Below, one piece after another: positions 35,687 through 43,893 of a stretch of 64,000 nucleotides of DNA (positions are counted from its first letter, which is position 1; each line of letters begins with the position of its first letter). The notes below the pieces were generated by a model, which saw only the letters and a program-made list of their open reading frames with translations, did no database searches and was not told the origin of the DNA. Origin of the DNA: Aestuariimicrobium kwangyangense DSM 21549 (lineage in GTDB: Bacteria; Actinomycetota; Actinomycetes; Propionibacteriales; Propionibacteriaceae); the NCBI RefSeq assembly GCF_000421525.1, contig NZ_ATXE01000001.1, forward strand, positions 186,001 to 250,000, given 5' to 3'. A program made the position numbers and the translations under genes.

Positions 35687-36871
35687 TCAGGCGCCGACTC
35701 GGTCGAGCAGGTCGTTCCCGGCATCGAGTCGCAGGTCACCCAGCTCGATCCGGCGACCCTCAGCGTGGGACTGCAGCGCGGCCTCGGCCAGACGGACCCC
35801 GCGGGCCCCGGCCATGAAGTCGTAGGGATGCTCACCCTCCCCCGCCCGGGACTTGAGGAACTGCTCCCACTGCGCCTTGAAGCCGTTGTCGAAGACCTCG
35901 TTGTCGGGCACCTGCGACCACTGCTCCCGGAAGGGCATGGGTTCGGCCACGTCGGGATTCCAGACGGGTTTGGGGGTGACCGAACGGTGCTGGACGACGC
36001 ACTGGTGCAGCCCCGCGACGGCCGAGCCCTCGGTGCCGTCGACCTGGAACTCGACCAGTTCGTCGCGGTGCACGCGCACCGCCCAGGAGGAGTTGAGGGA
36101 GACGACGACGCCTCCGGCCAACTCGATCAGGGCGTAGGCCGCGTCGTCGGCAGTGGCCTGGTAAGGGCACCCCTGCTCGTCGACACGTTCGGGGATGTGA
36201 GTGGCGACCCGTGCGGTGATGGCGGTGATGGGTCTACCGAACACGTTCTCGAGCACGTAGCTCCAGTGCGGCATCATGTCGACCGCGATCCCACCGCCCT
36301 GCTCGGACCGGTAGTTCCACGACGGACGCTGGGCGGTCTGCCAGTCGCCCTCCCAGACCCAGTAGCCGAATTCACCCCGCACCGAGAGAACGCGACCGAA
36401 GAACCCGCCCTCGACCAGGCGACGGAGCTTGCGCAGCCCGGGCAGGAACAGTTTGTCGTGCACCACGCCCACCCGCACCCCGGCCTGCTCGGCCGCGCGG
36501 GCGAGCCGGAGCGAGGCCTCGAGCGACTCGGCGATCGGCTTCTCGGTGTAGACGTCCTTGCCCGCGGCGATGGCGCGGAGCAGGGACTGCTCGCGCACGT
36601 TGGTCAGTTGCGCGTCGAAGTAGATCTCGTCGTCGGTGGCCAACGCCTCGTCGAGGTCGGTCGTCCACCGCTCGATCCCGTGCCTGCCGGCGATCTCGGC
36701 GAGCTTGTCGGCATTGCGCCCCACCAGGATCGGGTCGGGCATCAGACGGGTGCCGTCGGCGAGGGCGACGCCGCCCTGTTCACGGATGGCGAGGATCGAA
36801 CGGACGAGGTGTTGGCGGTACCCCATGCGTCCGGTGACGCCGTTCATGATGATGCCGACTCTGGTGACCAT
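35687..36871 (-). CDS. Gfo/Idh/MocA-family oxidoreductase
   Basis: A 394-residue NAD(P)-dependent dehydrogenase. The N-terminal Rossmann region VGIIMNGVTGRMGYRQHL is followed by the family motif YTEKPIAES (EKP; Lys about 111). The substrate domain includes GGGIAVDMMPHWSYVLENVFG, with the expected catalytic Asp/His pair. Such enzymes oxidise a hydroxyl of a sugar, cyclitol or glycoside. It is the first gene of the operon with DUF993 and the TIM-barrel isomerase, and a LacI-type operator lies 33 bp upstream. Confidence 0.88.
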   Translation of the reverse strand: MVTRVGIIMNGVTGRMGYRQHLVRSILAIREQGGVALADGTRLMPDPILVGRNADKLAEIAGRHGIERWTTDLDEALATDDEIYFDAQLTNVREQSLLRAIAAGKDVYTEKPIAESLEASLRLARAAEQAGVRVGVVHDKLFLPGLRKLRRLVEGGFFGRVLSVRGEFGYWVWEGDWQTAQRPSWNYRSEQGGGIAVDMMPHWSYVLENVFGRPITAITARVATHIPERVDEQGCPYQATADDAAYALIELAGGVVVSLNSSWAVRVHRDELVEFQVDGTEGSAVAGLHQCVVQHRSVTPKPVWNPDVAEPMPFREQWSQVPDNEVFDNGFKAQWEQFLKSRAGEGEHPYDFMAGARGVRLAEAALQSHAEGRRIELGDLRLDAGNDLLDRVGA

Positions 36872-36903
36872 GCTGCTCCCTGGTTCCGGTGGCCCTCCGC
36901 TGT

Positions 36904-36918
36904 GGGAAAGCGCTTACC
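36904..36918. promoter_or_regulatory. LacI-family operator before the oxidoreductase operon
   Basis: GGGAAAGCGCTTACC contains the symmetric core AAGCGCTT with a central CG, the classic LacI/GalR-type site. It lies between the oxidoreductase start (36871) and the end of the LacI gene (36987), in position to block the operon's promoter. Confidence 0.8.
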
Positions 36919-36986
36919 GACAGCCTAACGAGAAGCATCGCGTCGACACAACAGGTTCGGCCAAAGGTGTCCACCGGCCGTGCGGG

Positions 36987-38042
36987 TCAATCGCGGACGA
37001 GCGTCCGGGTGCTCTGTCGGAGGACGACCCGGCCGGTGATCGGCACCGTGCGCGGTGCCCCGATCGAGGGCTGCAGCGCGAGGGCGGCGGCTGCTCGTCC
37101 GGCCTCGAACATGGGCAACGCCACCGTCGACAGGTGCGGATGGATGTCACGCAGGGTGGGCACGTCGTCGAAACCGGCGAGCGAGATCTGGTCGGGCACC
37201 CCGACCCCGGCCTCACGGCAGGCCGTCAGGGCCCCCACGGCCAGCGCGTCCGCGGCGGCGAACACGCAGGTGACAGGATCGGACGTGGCCGAACCCGGCC
37301 CGTGCTCGGCCAGCAGGGTCTCCATCGCCGACGAGCCACCGTCACGGCTGAACGCCGAGTGCACCACCACAGGGGCGGGAGCCCCGGCAGCGACCACGGT
37401 GTCGACGAATCCCTGGGTGCGGTCGACCGGGGTGTGCAGGTTTTCGGGGCCCGCGAGGATCCCGAACCGTCGGTGCCCCAGGTTGAGCAGTGCGGCGGCG
37501 AGATCGGCGGCGCCCTCCCGGTTGGCGATCACCACGGCGTCACCACCCAGCATCGACTGGCCGAGACTGACGACCCGTCCCCCACTGGCCTCGACGGCCT
37601 GCACCTGCTCGATCAGGGCCTCGTTGAGCGAGGCGTCGATGGCCCTGGACCCCGCCAGCACCACACCCCGCACCTGCTGGGCACCGAACATGCGCAGGAA
37701 CTCCTGCTCGCGCTCGGGCAACCGGTCGGTGATGGCCAGGTTCACCAGGCATGACGACGCGGAGGCCTCGGCGATCACACCCGAGGCAATCGTGGCGAAG
37801 TAGGGATCGACGATGTCGGCCACCACCAGCCCCAGCACGTTCGTCCGCCCCCGCGCCATCGCCTGGGCCTGCACGTTGACGACGTAGTCGAGCTCGGCGG
37901 CGGCCTGCAGCACCCTCTCAGCCAGTTCCGGGTTCACCTGCCGGGTCCCTGAACCGTTGATGGCTCGCGACGCGGTGGCCAACGACACCCCCGCGCGCTC
38001 GGCCACCTGCTTGAGGGTGGCTCGTCCGGCCGATGTGGTCAT
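36987..38042 (-). CDS. LacI-family transcriptional regulator
   Basis: A 351-residue regulator. The helix-turn-helix and hinge ATLKQVAERAGVSLATASRA and LQAAAELDYVVN are followed by an effector-binding domain (VLGLVVADIVDPYFATIASG, FAAADALAVGALTACREAG and SLAGFDDVPTLRDI). The ATG start has CAGGAG 5 nt upstream. It lies directly upstream of the oxidoreductase-DUF993-isomerase operon on the same strand and probably binds the operator at 36904 (inference from position and site type). Confidence 0.9.
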   Translation of the reverse strand: MTTSAGRATLKQVAERAGVSLATASRAINGSGTRQVNPELAERVLQAAAELDYVVNVQAQAMARGRTNVLGLVVADIVDPYFATIASGVIAEASASSCLVNLAITDRLPEREQEFLRMFGAQQVRGVVLAGSRAIDASLNEALIEQVQAVEASGGRVVSLGQSMLGGDAVVIANREGAADLAAALLNLGHRRFGILAGPENLHTPVDRTQGFVDTVVAAGAPAPVVVHSAFSRDGGSSAMETLLAEHGPGSATSDPVTCVFAAADALAVGALTACREAGVGVPDQISLAGFDDVPTLRDIHPHLSTVALPMFEAGRAAAALALQPSIGAPRTVPITGRVVLRQSTRTLVRD

Positions 38043-38371
38043 CGGGCTCCTGTCAGAGGGCGGCACCCTGGATGGGTGGCATCGGGTGTGTGGGATCGGG
38101 TGTGTGGGATCGGGGCAACGGGGGGATCCGCGCCAGATGGGGCACGTGAGCCGCCTCGCCGTCACCTGGCGTGACGAGAAGGCCTCTGGTGTGCCCCGAT
38201 TGGCGCGGTTGGCAGCGCGAACATGCGCCAGCAGCGGGAACAATACGCGCTGTCGAGCGCCGGGGAATGAGGGGCCACGACAAGGTGTTGGCCTCAGTAG
38301 ACTGATGCGCGCATCCGCGCATCCACCGCGGCCCTCCGCCACGGCACCAACGACCCTGAGGGAACCTCCAC
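38043..38371. other. Non-coding region between the LacI gene and trxB
   Basis: This 329-bp stretch holds a 14-bp tandem repeat ATCGGGTGTGTGGG (two full copies, 38081-38108, plus six bases), GC-rich words similar to the R1/R2 repeat, and the trxB promoter region. No gene is supported. Confidence 0.65.
38263..38289 (+). promoter_or_regulatory. SigR/SigH-type promoter of trxB
   Basis: GGGAAT (38263-38268), exactly 18 bp, then GTT (38287-38289) matches the actinobacterial thiol-stress consensus GGAAT-N18-GTT used by SigR and SigH for thioredoxin genes. A second, housekeeping-like -10 TAGACT (38298-38303) lies just downstream. Confidence 0.65.
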
Positions 38372-39322
38372 ATGAGCGACGACATCCGCGACGTGATCAT
38401 CATCGGATCGGGACCAGCTGGCTGGACCGCTGCCGTGTACGCGGCCCGGGCGCAGTTGAAGCCGCTCGTGATCGAGGGCTCGACCGATGCCGGCGGCGCG
38501 CTCATGAACACCACCGAGGTCGAGAACTTCCCCGGCTTCACCGACGGCATCATGGGCCCGGAACTGATGGCGAACATGCGCGCCCAGGCCGAGCGGTTCG
38601 GCGCCGAGGTCATCACCGATGACGTCACCGAGGTCGACCTGACCGGCCCCGTCAAGCTGGTCACCGACGGTGAGGGCACCGTCCACCGCGCCCACGCCGT
38701 CATCCTCGCCACCGGCTCGGGCTACCGCCGACTCGGCATCCCAGCCGAGGACACCTTCTCGGGCCGAGGCGTCAGCTGGTGCGCCACCTGTGACGGCTTC
38801 TTCTTCAAGGACAAGGAGATAGCGGTCGTCGGCGGTGGTGACTCCGCCGCCGAGGAGGCCACCTTCCTCACCCGCTTCGCCAAGAACCTCACCCTGATCC
38901 ACCGTCGCGACGAACTCCGCGCCTCGAAGATCATGGCTGACCGGGTCGCGAACGACCCCAAGATCGACATGGCCTGGAACTCCGAGATCGTCGACCTGCA
39001 GGGAGAGGGCTCGCTCAAGTCGCTGACCCTGCGCGACACCAGGACAGGTGAGACACGACAGCTCGAGGTGCAAGGGCTCTTCGAGGCGATCGGCCACGAC
39101 CCCCGCTCCGAGCTCTTCGTGGGGCAGGTCGACCTCGACGACGCCGGCTACGTCAAGGTCGCGCACCCCAGTACCCGCACGAACCTCACCGGGGTCTTCG
39201 CGTGCGGTGACCTGGTCGACCACACCTACCGCCAGGCGATCACGGCTGCCGGTTCGGGCTGCCAGGCTGCCCTGGACGCCGAGAAGTTCCTCGCGGACCT
39301 GCACGACGCCGCCCTCGCCTGA
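38372..39322 (+). CDS. trxB: Thioredoxin-disulfide reductase
   Basis: A 316-residue low-molecular-weight flavoenzyme that passes electrons from NADPH via FAD to thioredoxin. The FAD motif [18 protein letters not shown] is at the N-terminus, the redox centre WCATCDG (Cys about 137 and 140) is central, [12 protein letters not shown] binds NADPH, and [19 protein letters not shown] closes the FAD site. The ATG follows GAGGGAACCTCC. It is separated from trxA by 137 bp. In other actinobacteria it directly follows sigM and rsmA; here a 28-kb island lies between. Confidence 0.97.
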   Translation: MSDDIRDVIIIGSGPAGWTAAVYAARAQLKPLVIEGSTDAGGALMNTTEVENFPGFTDGIMGPELMANMRAQAERFGAEVITDDVTEVDLTGPVKLVTDGEGTVHRAHAVILATGSGYRRLGIPAEDTFSGRGVSWCATCDGFFFKDKEIAVVGGGDSAAEEATFLTRFAKNLTLIHRRDELRASKIMADRVANDPKIDMAWNSEIVDLQGEGSLKSLTLRDTRTGETRQLEVQGLFEAIGHDPRSELFVGQVDLDDAGYVKVAHPSTRTNLTGVFACGDLVDHTYRQAITAAGSGCQAALDAEKFLADLHDAALA

Positions 39323-39374
39323 GGGCTTCCGCCACGTCGGGCGGCTTCGGTCTTCGTCGAGGTCGCCCCCGGTT

Positions 39375-39402
39375 TTGACAGACTCACTTGACAGACTCAC
39401 TG
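39375..39402. repeat. 14-bp tandem duplication containing TTGACA before trxA
   Basis: TTGACAGACTCACT occurs at 39375 and again at 39389, each beginning with a consensus -35 word TTGACA. No clear -10 lies 17 bp downstream of either copy, so promoter function is uncertain. Confidence 0.6.
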
Positions 39403-39459
39403 GGCAGACTGGGACACACCACTCCCGGCTCCCCTCCCCCATCCTCCGGAAGGAATCCG

Positions 39460-39786
39460 ATGTCGAACATCACCGAGGTCACCGACCAGACCTTCGAGCA
39501 GACCGTGCTGAAGTCGGCCAAGCCCGTGCTGGTGGACTACTGGGCCGACTGGTGCTCCCCCTGCAAGCAGATGTCCCCCATCCTCGACGAGCTGTCGGCG
39601 GAGTTCGGTGACCGGGTGTCGTTCGTGAAGATGGACACCAACACCAACCCGGTGGTGCCGGCGTCGCAGGGCGTCATGAGCCTGCCCACCCTCCAGGTCT
39701 TCGTCGACGGCCAGGTCGTCAAGCAGGTCACCGGGGGCAAGACCAGGAATGCCCTCGTCAAGTTGTTGGACGAGTTCGTCAACTGA
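39460..39786 (+). CDS. trxA: Thioredoxin
   Basis: A 108-residue thioredoxin reduced by the upstream trxB product. The redox motif is DYWADWCSPCKQMSP, with Cys32 and Cys35; the usual Gly between Trp-Cys and Pro-Cys is replaced by Ser (CSPC instead of CGPC). The cis-Pro loop GVMSLPTLQVFVDGQ is intact. The ATG start has GGAAGGA 6 nt upstream; an in-frame upstream ATG at 39388 is rejected because it adds a Pro/Ser-rich stretch not found in thioredoxins. The next gene starts 2 bp after the stop. Confidence 0.96.
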   Translation: MSNITEVTDQTFEQTVLKSAKPVLVDYWADWCSPCKQMSPILDELSAEFGDRVSFVKMDTNTNPVVPASQGVMSLPTLQVFVDGQVVKQVTGGKTRNALVKLLDEFVN

Positions 39787-39788
39787 CG

Positions 39789-40427
39789 ATGGCCGAACCC
39801 GGTCACCGCTCCGGCGGTGGTGAGCCTCCCCTCGTCCGACCCGTGCCGTCGGTGCGTCCAGCGCCGCTGGGCGGACGGAGGCGGCGTCCCGCGCGTGCGC
39901 TGCGGGAGGAGGAGCCGAACCGCCGCCGCACACTGGCCGTGATGCTGGTCGCGACGGTCGTGCTCGCCCTGGTGGCAGCCGCCGGGGCCTATCTCGTCAA
40001 CCGGTGGACGCCGACGGCGACCCAGACGACCACGGTCACCCCTCCCCCACCCCGGGCAACCTGGGCGCTGGAGCTGCCGGTCACGGTCGGGGCCTATTCA
40101 CGTGATGCCTCCGAGGGGGCGACCCCCAGTCTGGGGACGGATGGCAAGACCACCATCTCGGCTCGCTACTCCAAGGAGGGGCGGCAGGCGGCTGTCGTAC
40201 TGATGAGCCGCCCGTACAAGAACCTCAAGGAATTCATGACCGTGGCGAACATGAACGCGGTCACCCCGCAGGGAGAGGCGTTGTGCGGCTTCTCCGGCGA
40301 CTTCAACACCGAGGGCTGCGCGATCCAGCGTGACGACACCGTAATCCTGACCGTCGCCGTGGGCGACACGACCCGCACCGAGTTGCTCGCACTCGCCGAC
40401 AACGTCGCCGCCCAGGTGGCCAGATGA
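39789..40427 (+). CDS. Single-pass membrane protein of unknown function, coupled to trxA
   Basis: A 212-residue protein. A basic, Pro/Arg-rich cytoplasmic tail (1-48) precedes one membrane helix (LAVMLVATVVLALVAAAGAYL). A Thr/Pro linker and an outer domain of about 125 residues follow, containing two Cys (LCGFSGDF and GCAIQRDD) that could form a disulfide. It resembles the small sensor-like outer domains of many actinobacterial membrane proteins, but I recognise no named family. ATG 2 bp after the trxA stop. It stands where cwlM lies in mycobacteria, but is not an amidase. Confidence 0.75.
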   Translation: MAEPGHRSGGGEPPLVRPVPSVRPAPLGGRRRRPARALREEEPNRRRTLAVMLVATVVLALVAAAGAYLVNRWTPTATQTTTVTPPPPRATWALELPVTVGAYSRDASEGATPSLGTDGKTTISARYSKEGRQAAVVLMSRPYKNLKEFMTVANMNAVTPQGEALCGFSGDFNTEGCAIQRDDTVILTVAVGDTTRTELLALADNVAAQVAR

Positions 40428-40446
40428 CCGACCGACAGGAGTCCCG

Positions 40447-40884
40447 ATGACCAACGACCAGACCGCCAGCAACCGGCGCAGCATCGACCTGACCCGGATC
40501 GAGAAGGGGCGATATCGCGCCACCAATTCCCGCGGCGGCAGCCTCGAGTTCGGTTCGGGTGGCACTGGGGAGTTCACGCCCGTCGAACTCCTGCTCGCGG
40601 CGATCGCCGGGTGCTCGTCGGTCGACGTCGACCTCGTCACGTCGCGCCGATCGGAGCCGACCACCTTCCAGGTGACCACCTCGGCCGAGAAGTCCAAGGA
40701 CGAGAACGGTGCGGCGATGCTGACCGACGTGCAGGTCTCGTTCACGGTTGACTTCCCCGATGACGAACAGGGACGCCGGGCGGCCGGCATGGTCGACCGC
40801 CTGATCCAGCTGAGTCACGAGAAGGACTGCACCGTCTCACGCACGGTCGAGCTGCCGACCGAGGTGACTTTCACCCGCGCCTGA
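40447..40884 (+). CDS. OsmC/Ohr-family peroxiredoxin-like protein
   Basis: 145 residues. The two conserved reactive Cys of the family are present in IAGCSSVDVDL (about 57) and EKDCTVSRTV (about 125), along with an N-terminal beta region and FTPVELLLAA. Family members reduce organic hydroperoxides using dihydrolipoyl or thiol partners. AGGAG lies 6 nt before the ATG. Its position after trxB-trxA fits a thiol-redox group. Its last 48 bp overlap the convergent GNAT gene. Confidence 0.88.
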   Translation: MTNDQTASNRRSIDLTRIEKGRYRATNSRGGSLEFGSGGTGEFTPVELLLAAIAGCSSVDVDLVTSRRSEPTTFQVTTSAEKSKDENGAAMLTDVQVSFTVDFPDDEQGRRAAGMVDRLIQLSHEKDCTVSRTVELPTEVTFTRA

Positions 40885-41430
40885 GGGCTCCGGACGAGGC
40901 TGCTGCACCCACTCGGCCACCCGCGTCATCGCCTTGCGCCACTGGGGCTCGACGGCCACGGTGCGGTTCAGGTCGATCCGATGCCGTCGCGGGAGGTCGG
41001 TGGGCACGAATCCGACCGCTCCGAGGAATTCTGCCGACGGTTCGCAACAGGTGGGCGCCGTGCGTGCCGCGGACGCCTCGATGCAACGCACCTGCCCGGT
41101 CAGGCGCGCGGTCAGCGCCTGCACCAGGTGCCGTCCCCAGCCCAGCCGCGCATAGGAGTCGTCCACCCACAGCGCCAACAACGCCGCCGCGTCGGCAGTG
41201 CGGGGCGGAGCCGCCAGGGGATGACCCTCGGGGACGGCGAAACTGGGAGCCACCAGGGCATACGCGACCACCTCACCCGACTGGTGGGCTGCCACCCCGC
41301 ACATGCCCAACCGATCCATCGCCAGCCGGGGCCAGCTGAGCTCCGCCACGGTCACGTCGAGGTGATCACCCGGGCACGAGGGGAGATCGGCCAGATCTGC
41401 GGGTGTGAGCGTGCTGATCCGCCTGACCAT
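40837..41430 (-). CDS. GNAT-family N-acetyltransferase
   Basis: A 197-residue acetyltransferase-like protein. The acetyl-CoA loop region is visible in ALWVDDSYARLGWGRHLVQA (about 110-130), followed by LGAVGFVPTDLPRRHRIDL, the usual C-terminal GNAT beta strand. The acceptor is unknown. The ATG at 41430 (MVRRISTL) has GGGAGG 3-4 nt upstream; longer in-frame starts are possible but lack a ribosome site. It is divergent from the aminotransferase gene and converges on osmC with a 48-bp overlap of coding ends. Confidence 0.75.
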   Translation of the reverse strand: MVRRISTLTPADLADLPSCPGDHLDVTVAELSWPRLAMDRLGMCGVAAHQSGEVVAYALVAPSFAVPEGHPLAAPPRTADAAALLALWVDDSYARLGWGRHLVQALTARLTGQVRCIEASAARTAPTCCEPSAEFLGAVGFVPTDLPRRHRIDLNRTVAVEPQWRKAMTRVAEWVQQPRPEPSGAGESHLGRQLDRA

Positions 41431-41539
41431 GTGCCTCCCGTTCCAACCATCTGCGGGCCCCTCCGACGGCGGGACGGTTCCTCGTCCCAAGCCCGCGAGG
41501 CCCATCGTATGTCGCTCACTCATGCGGCAGAGTGGACAT

Positions 41540-42901
41540 GTGACTGACGACGACCTGACGACCCTGCCCGCGTCGACCCCTCGTGGGGGCGCCGCCGCAG
41601 CCGCCGGGCGTCGCCAGGACACCCGTCTCGACAACTATGTCGACAAGTACGCCGACCGCACCCACAGCATGCAGGCCTCGGCCGTCAGGGCCCTGTTCGC
41701 CGTCGCCAACCGCCCCGAGGTGGTCTCGCTGGCCGGGGGGATGCCCAACATCGCAGACCTGCCCCTCGACGTGGTGGCACGCTCGATGTCGAACCTGGTC
41801 ATGACCAAGGGCGCCCAGGCCATGCAGTACGGCTCAGGGCAGGGTGAGCCCGTCATCCGTGAGGCGATCACCGAGGTGATGGCGCTGGAGGGAATCCGCG
41901 CCCATCCCGACGACGTGGTGGTGACCTGCGGCTCCCAGCAGGCCCTCGACCTGGTGACGAGGATCTTCTGCAACCCCGGAGACGTTGTCATCGTCGAGGC
42001 ACCCAGCTACGTGGGGGCACTGACCACCTTCCGCAGTTACCAGGTCGAGGTCGTGCATGTCGCGATGGACGACGACGGTCTGCAGCCCGACGCCCTCGAG
42101 GCGGCGGTCGCGAGTGTGCGGGCCGCGGGCAAGGAGCCGAAGTTCCTCTACACGATCCCCAACTACAACAACCCCTCGGGCATCACCCAGACCTGGGAGC
42201 GTCGCACGGAACTGGTCGACCTCGCCCGGCGACTCGACCTGCTGATCGTGGAGGACAACCCCTACGGCCTGCTGTCACTCGACGCGGAGCCGATCCCCGC
42301 CATCCGGTCCATCGAGGACGAGCGGGTGCTCTACCTCGGCTCGTTCTCCAAGACCTTCGCACCGGGCTTCCGCGTGGGCTGGGTGCTCGCTCCCCATGCG
42401 GTCCGCGAGAAGATCACCCTCGCCCAGGAGTCGGCGACGCTGTGCCCGCCGGTGTTCAGCCAGTTGGCCATCGCGGCCTACCTGAACGACCATGACTGGC
42501 AACAGCAGATCGTCAGCTTCAAGGACATGTACCGCGCCCGGCGGGACGCCCTGCTCGCTGCGCTGGAGGAGTACATGCCCGAGGGCACCTCGTGGACGCA
42601 CCCGGCCGGAGGGTTCTTCGTCTGGGTGACCCTGCCCGATGGTCTCGACTCGCAGGCGATGCTGCCGCGGGCGGTCACCGCGAGGGTGGCCTACACACCG
42701 GGAACCGCGTTCTACGCCGACGGGTTCGGGTCGGGTCACATGCGCCTGTCGTTCTGCTACCCGACCCCGGCCGACATCCGCGAGGGGGTGCGCCGCCTCG
42801 CCGAGGTGATGAACCGTGAACTCGACCTGCAGCGCACGTTCGGCGTCCATCGCCCGGCGCGGCACGGCATCGATCCCGGTCCGGCACCGGACCTCGCGTG
42901 A
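41540..42901 (+). CDS. PLP-dependent class I aminotransferase (2-aminoadipate/aromatic type)
   Basis: A 453-residue fold-type I aminotransferase. SLAGGMPN near residue 60, IPNYNNPSGITQ (PLP-contacting Asn/Tyr region), VEDNPYGLL, and the Schiff-base Lys in LGSFSKTFAPGFRVGW (about 270) are all typical. It resembles LysN/ARO8-like enzymes that use 2-oxoglutarate; no N-terminal helix-turn-helix is present, so it is not a MocR regulator. The GTG start has CAGAGT (41528-41533) 6 nt upstream, a leaderless layout. Its stop overlaps a possible GTG of the Ddl-like gene, so the two are probably co-transcribed. Confidence 0.88.
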   Translation: MTDDDLTTLPASTPRGGAAAAAGRRQDTRLDNYVDKYADRTHSMQASAVRALFAVANRPEVVSLAGGMPNIADLPLDVVARSMSNLVMTKGAQAMQYGSGQGEPVIREAITEVMALEGIRAHPDDVVVTCGSQQALDLVTRIFCNPGDVVIVEAPSYVGALTTFRSYQVEVVHVAMDDDGLQPDALEAAVASVRAAGKEPKFLYTIPNYNNPSGITQTWERRTELVDLARRLDLLIVEDNPYGLLSLDAEPIPAIRSIEDERVLYLGSFSKTFAPGFRVGWVLAPHAVREKITLAQESATLCPPVFSQLAIAAYLNDHDWQQQIVSFKDMYRARRDALLAALEEYMPEGTSWTHPAGGFFVWVTLPDGLDSQAMLPRAVTARVAYTPGTAFYADGFGSGHMRLSFCYPTPADIREGVRRLAEVMNRELDLQRTFGVHRPARHGIDPGPAPDLA

Positions 42902-42942
42902 GCGACCACCAACCGTCAGGAAGCACCATGAGTGGAGGAACC

Positions 42943-43893
42943 ATGACCGATCGTCCCGATGTGATCGTGTTGGCCGGCGGACTGAGCCACGAACGGGACG
43001 TCTCGCAGCGGTCGGGGCGTCGGGTCGCGATCGCGCTGCGCCAAGCCGGTCACACGGTGATCGAGTCCGACGTCAACGCCGGGGTGGTCGACCTGGTGCG
43101 CTCACACCCGGGCGCCGTGGTCTTCCCCCTGCTGCACGGCGGTGTCGGTGAGGACGGGGCCCTGCGCGAGGTCTTCCAGCTGCTGGGGGTGCCGTTCGTC
43201 GGAGCCACGGCCTCCTCATCCCGGGTGACGTTCGACAAGTCGATCGCCACCCCCGTGGTTGCAGCACACGGCGTTCGGACCCCGCGCCAGGTGGCCCTCC
43301 CCCACGAGATCTTCCGGGAACTCGGCGCCGCTGCCCTGGTCGACGCCATCGGCGAGACCTTGGGCCTCCCGGTGATGGTGAAGCCCGCTCGCAGCGGGTC
43401 CGCCCTGGGCGCTTCCAAGGTCGAGCTGATCGACGACCTGCCCTCGGCGATGGTGTCGGCCTATGCCTACGGCTCGGTCGCCGTCGTCGAGGAGTTCATC
43501 GAGGGAACCGAGGTGACCGTGACCGTGCTCGGAGAGGGCGACGAGGCGGAGGCGCTGCCTGCCGTCGAGATCCGTCCGGACTCGGGTGTCTATGACTACG
43601 CCTCGCGCTACACGGCCGGGTCGACCCGCTTCGTCACACCTGCCGAGGTGCCGGACGAGGTGGCAGCTGCCTGCGCGGAGCTCGCCCTGTCGGCGTACCG
43701 GGCCCTCGGGCTTCGTGATCTTGGTCGCATCGACATCATGATCAACTCCGCTGGCGAGCCCGTCTTCATCGAGGGCAATGTGGCTCCCGGCATGACCGAG
43801 ACCTCTGCCGTGCCACTGGCTCTGAGCGCCGCTGGACGAGACCTGGGCGAGGTGTGCAGCGCGCTCGTCCGAGGTGCGGCGGCGCGCGGATGA
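42943..43893 (+). CDS. D-alanine-D-alanine ligase-like ATP-grasp protein
   Basis: About 316 residues. The N-terminus VIVLAGGLSHERDVSQRSGR is Ddl-like, PLLHGGVGEDGALREVFQLL matches the Ddl HGxxGEDG motif, PVMVKPARSGSALG is the ATP-grasp lysine region, and IDIMINSAGEPVFIEGNVAP-type (IEGNVAPGMT) closes the site; Ddl usually has EvNt-PGMT. It may ligate D-Ala or another amino acid. In-frame starts at GTG 42898 and ATG 42928 are alternatives; ATG 42943 has GGAGGA just upstream. It is sandwiched between the aminotransferase and surf1, overlapping the latter by 4 bp. Confidence 0.78.
   Translation: MTDRPDVIVLAGGLSHERDVSQRSGRRVAIALRQAGHTVIESDVNAGVVDLVRSHPGAVVFPLLHGGVGEDGALREVFQLLGVPFVGATASSSRVTFDKSIATPVVAAHGVRTPRQVALPHEIFRELGAAALVDAIGETLGLPVMVKPARSGSALGASKVELIDDLPSAMVSAYAYGSVAVVEEFIEGTEVTVTVLGEGDEAEALPAVEIRPDSGVYDYASRYTAGSTRFVTPAEVPDEVAAACAELALSAYRALGLRDLGRIDIMINSAGEPVFIEGNVAPGMTETSAVPLALSAAGRDLGEVCSALVRGAAARG

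Noticed and set aside
41405-41539. Earlier start for the aminotransferase that would suggest a MocR-type regulator
   Set aside because: The extension overlaps the divergent GNAT promoter, has no helix-turn-helix and lacks a ribosome site; GTG 41540 has a -10 at 6 nt.
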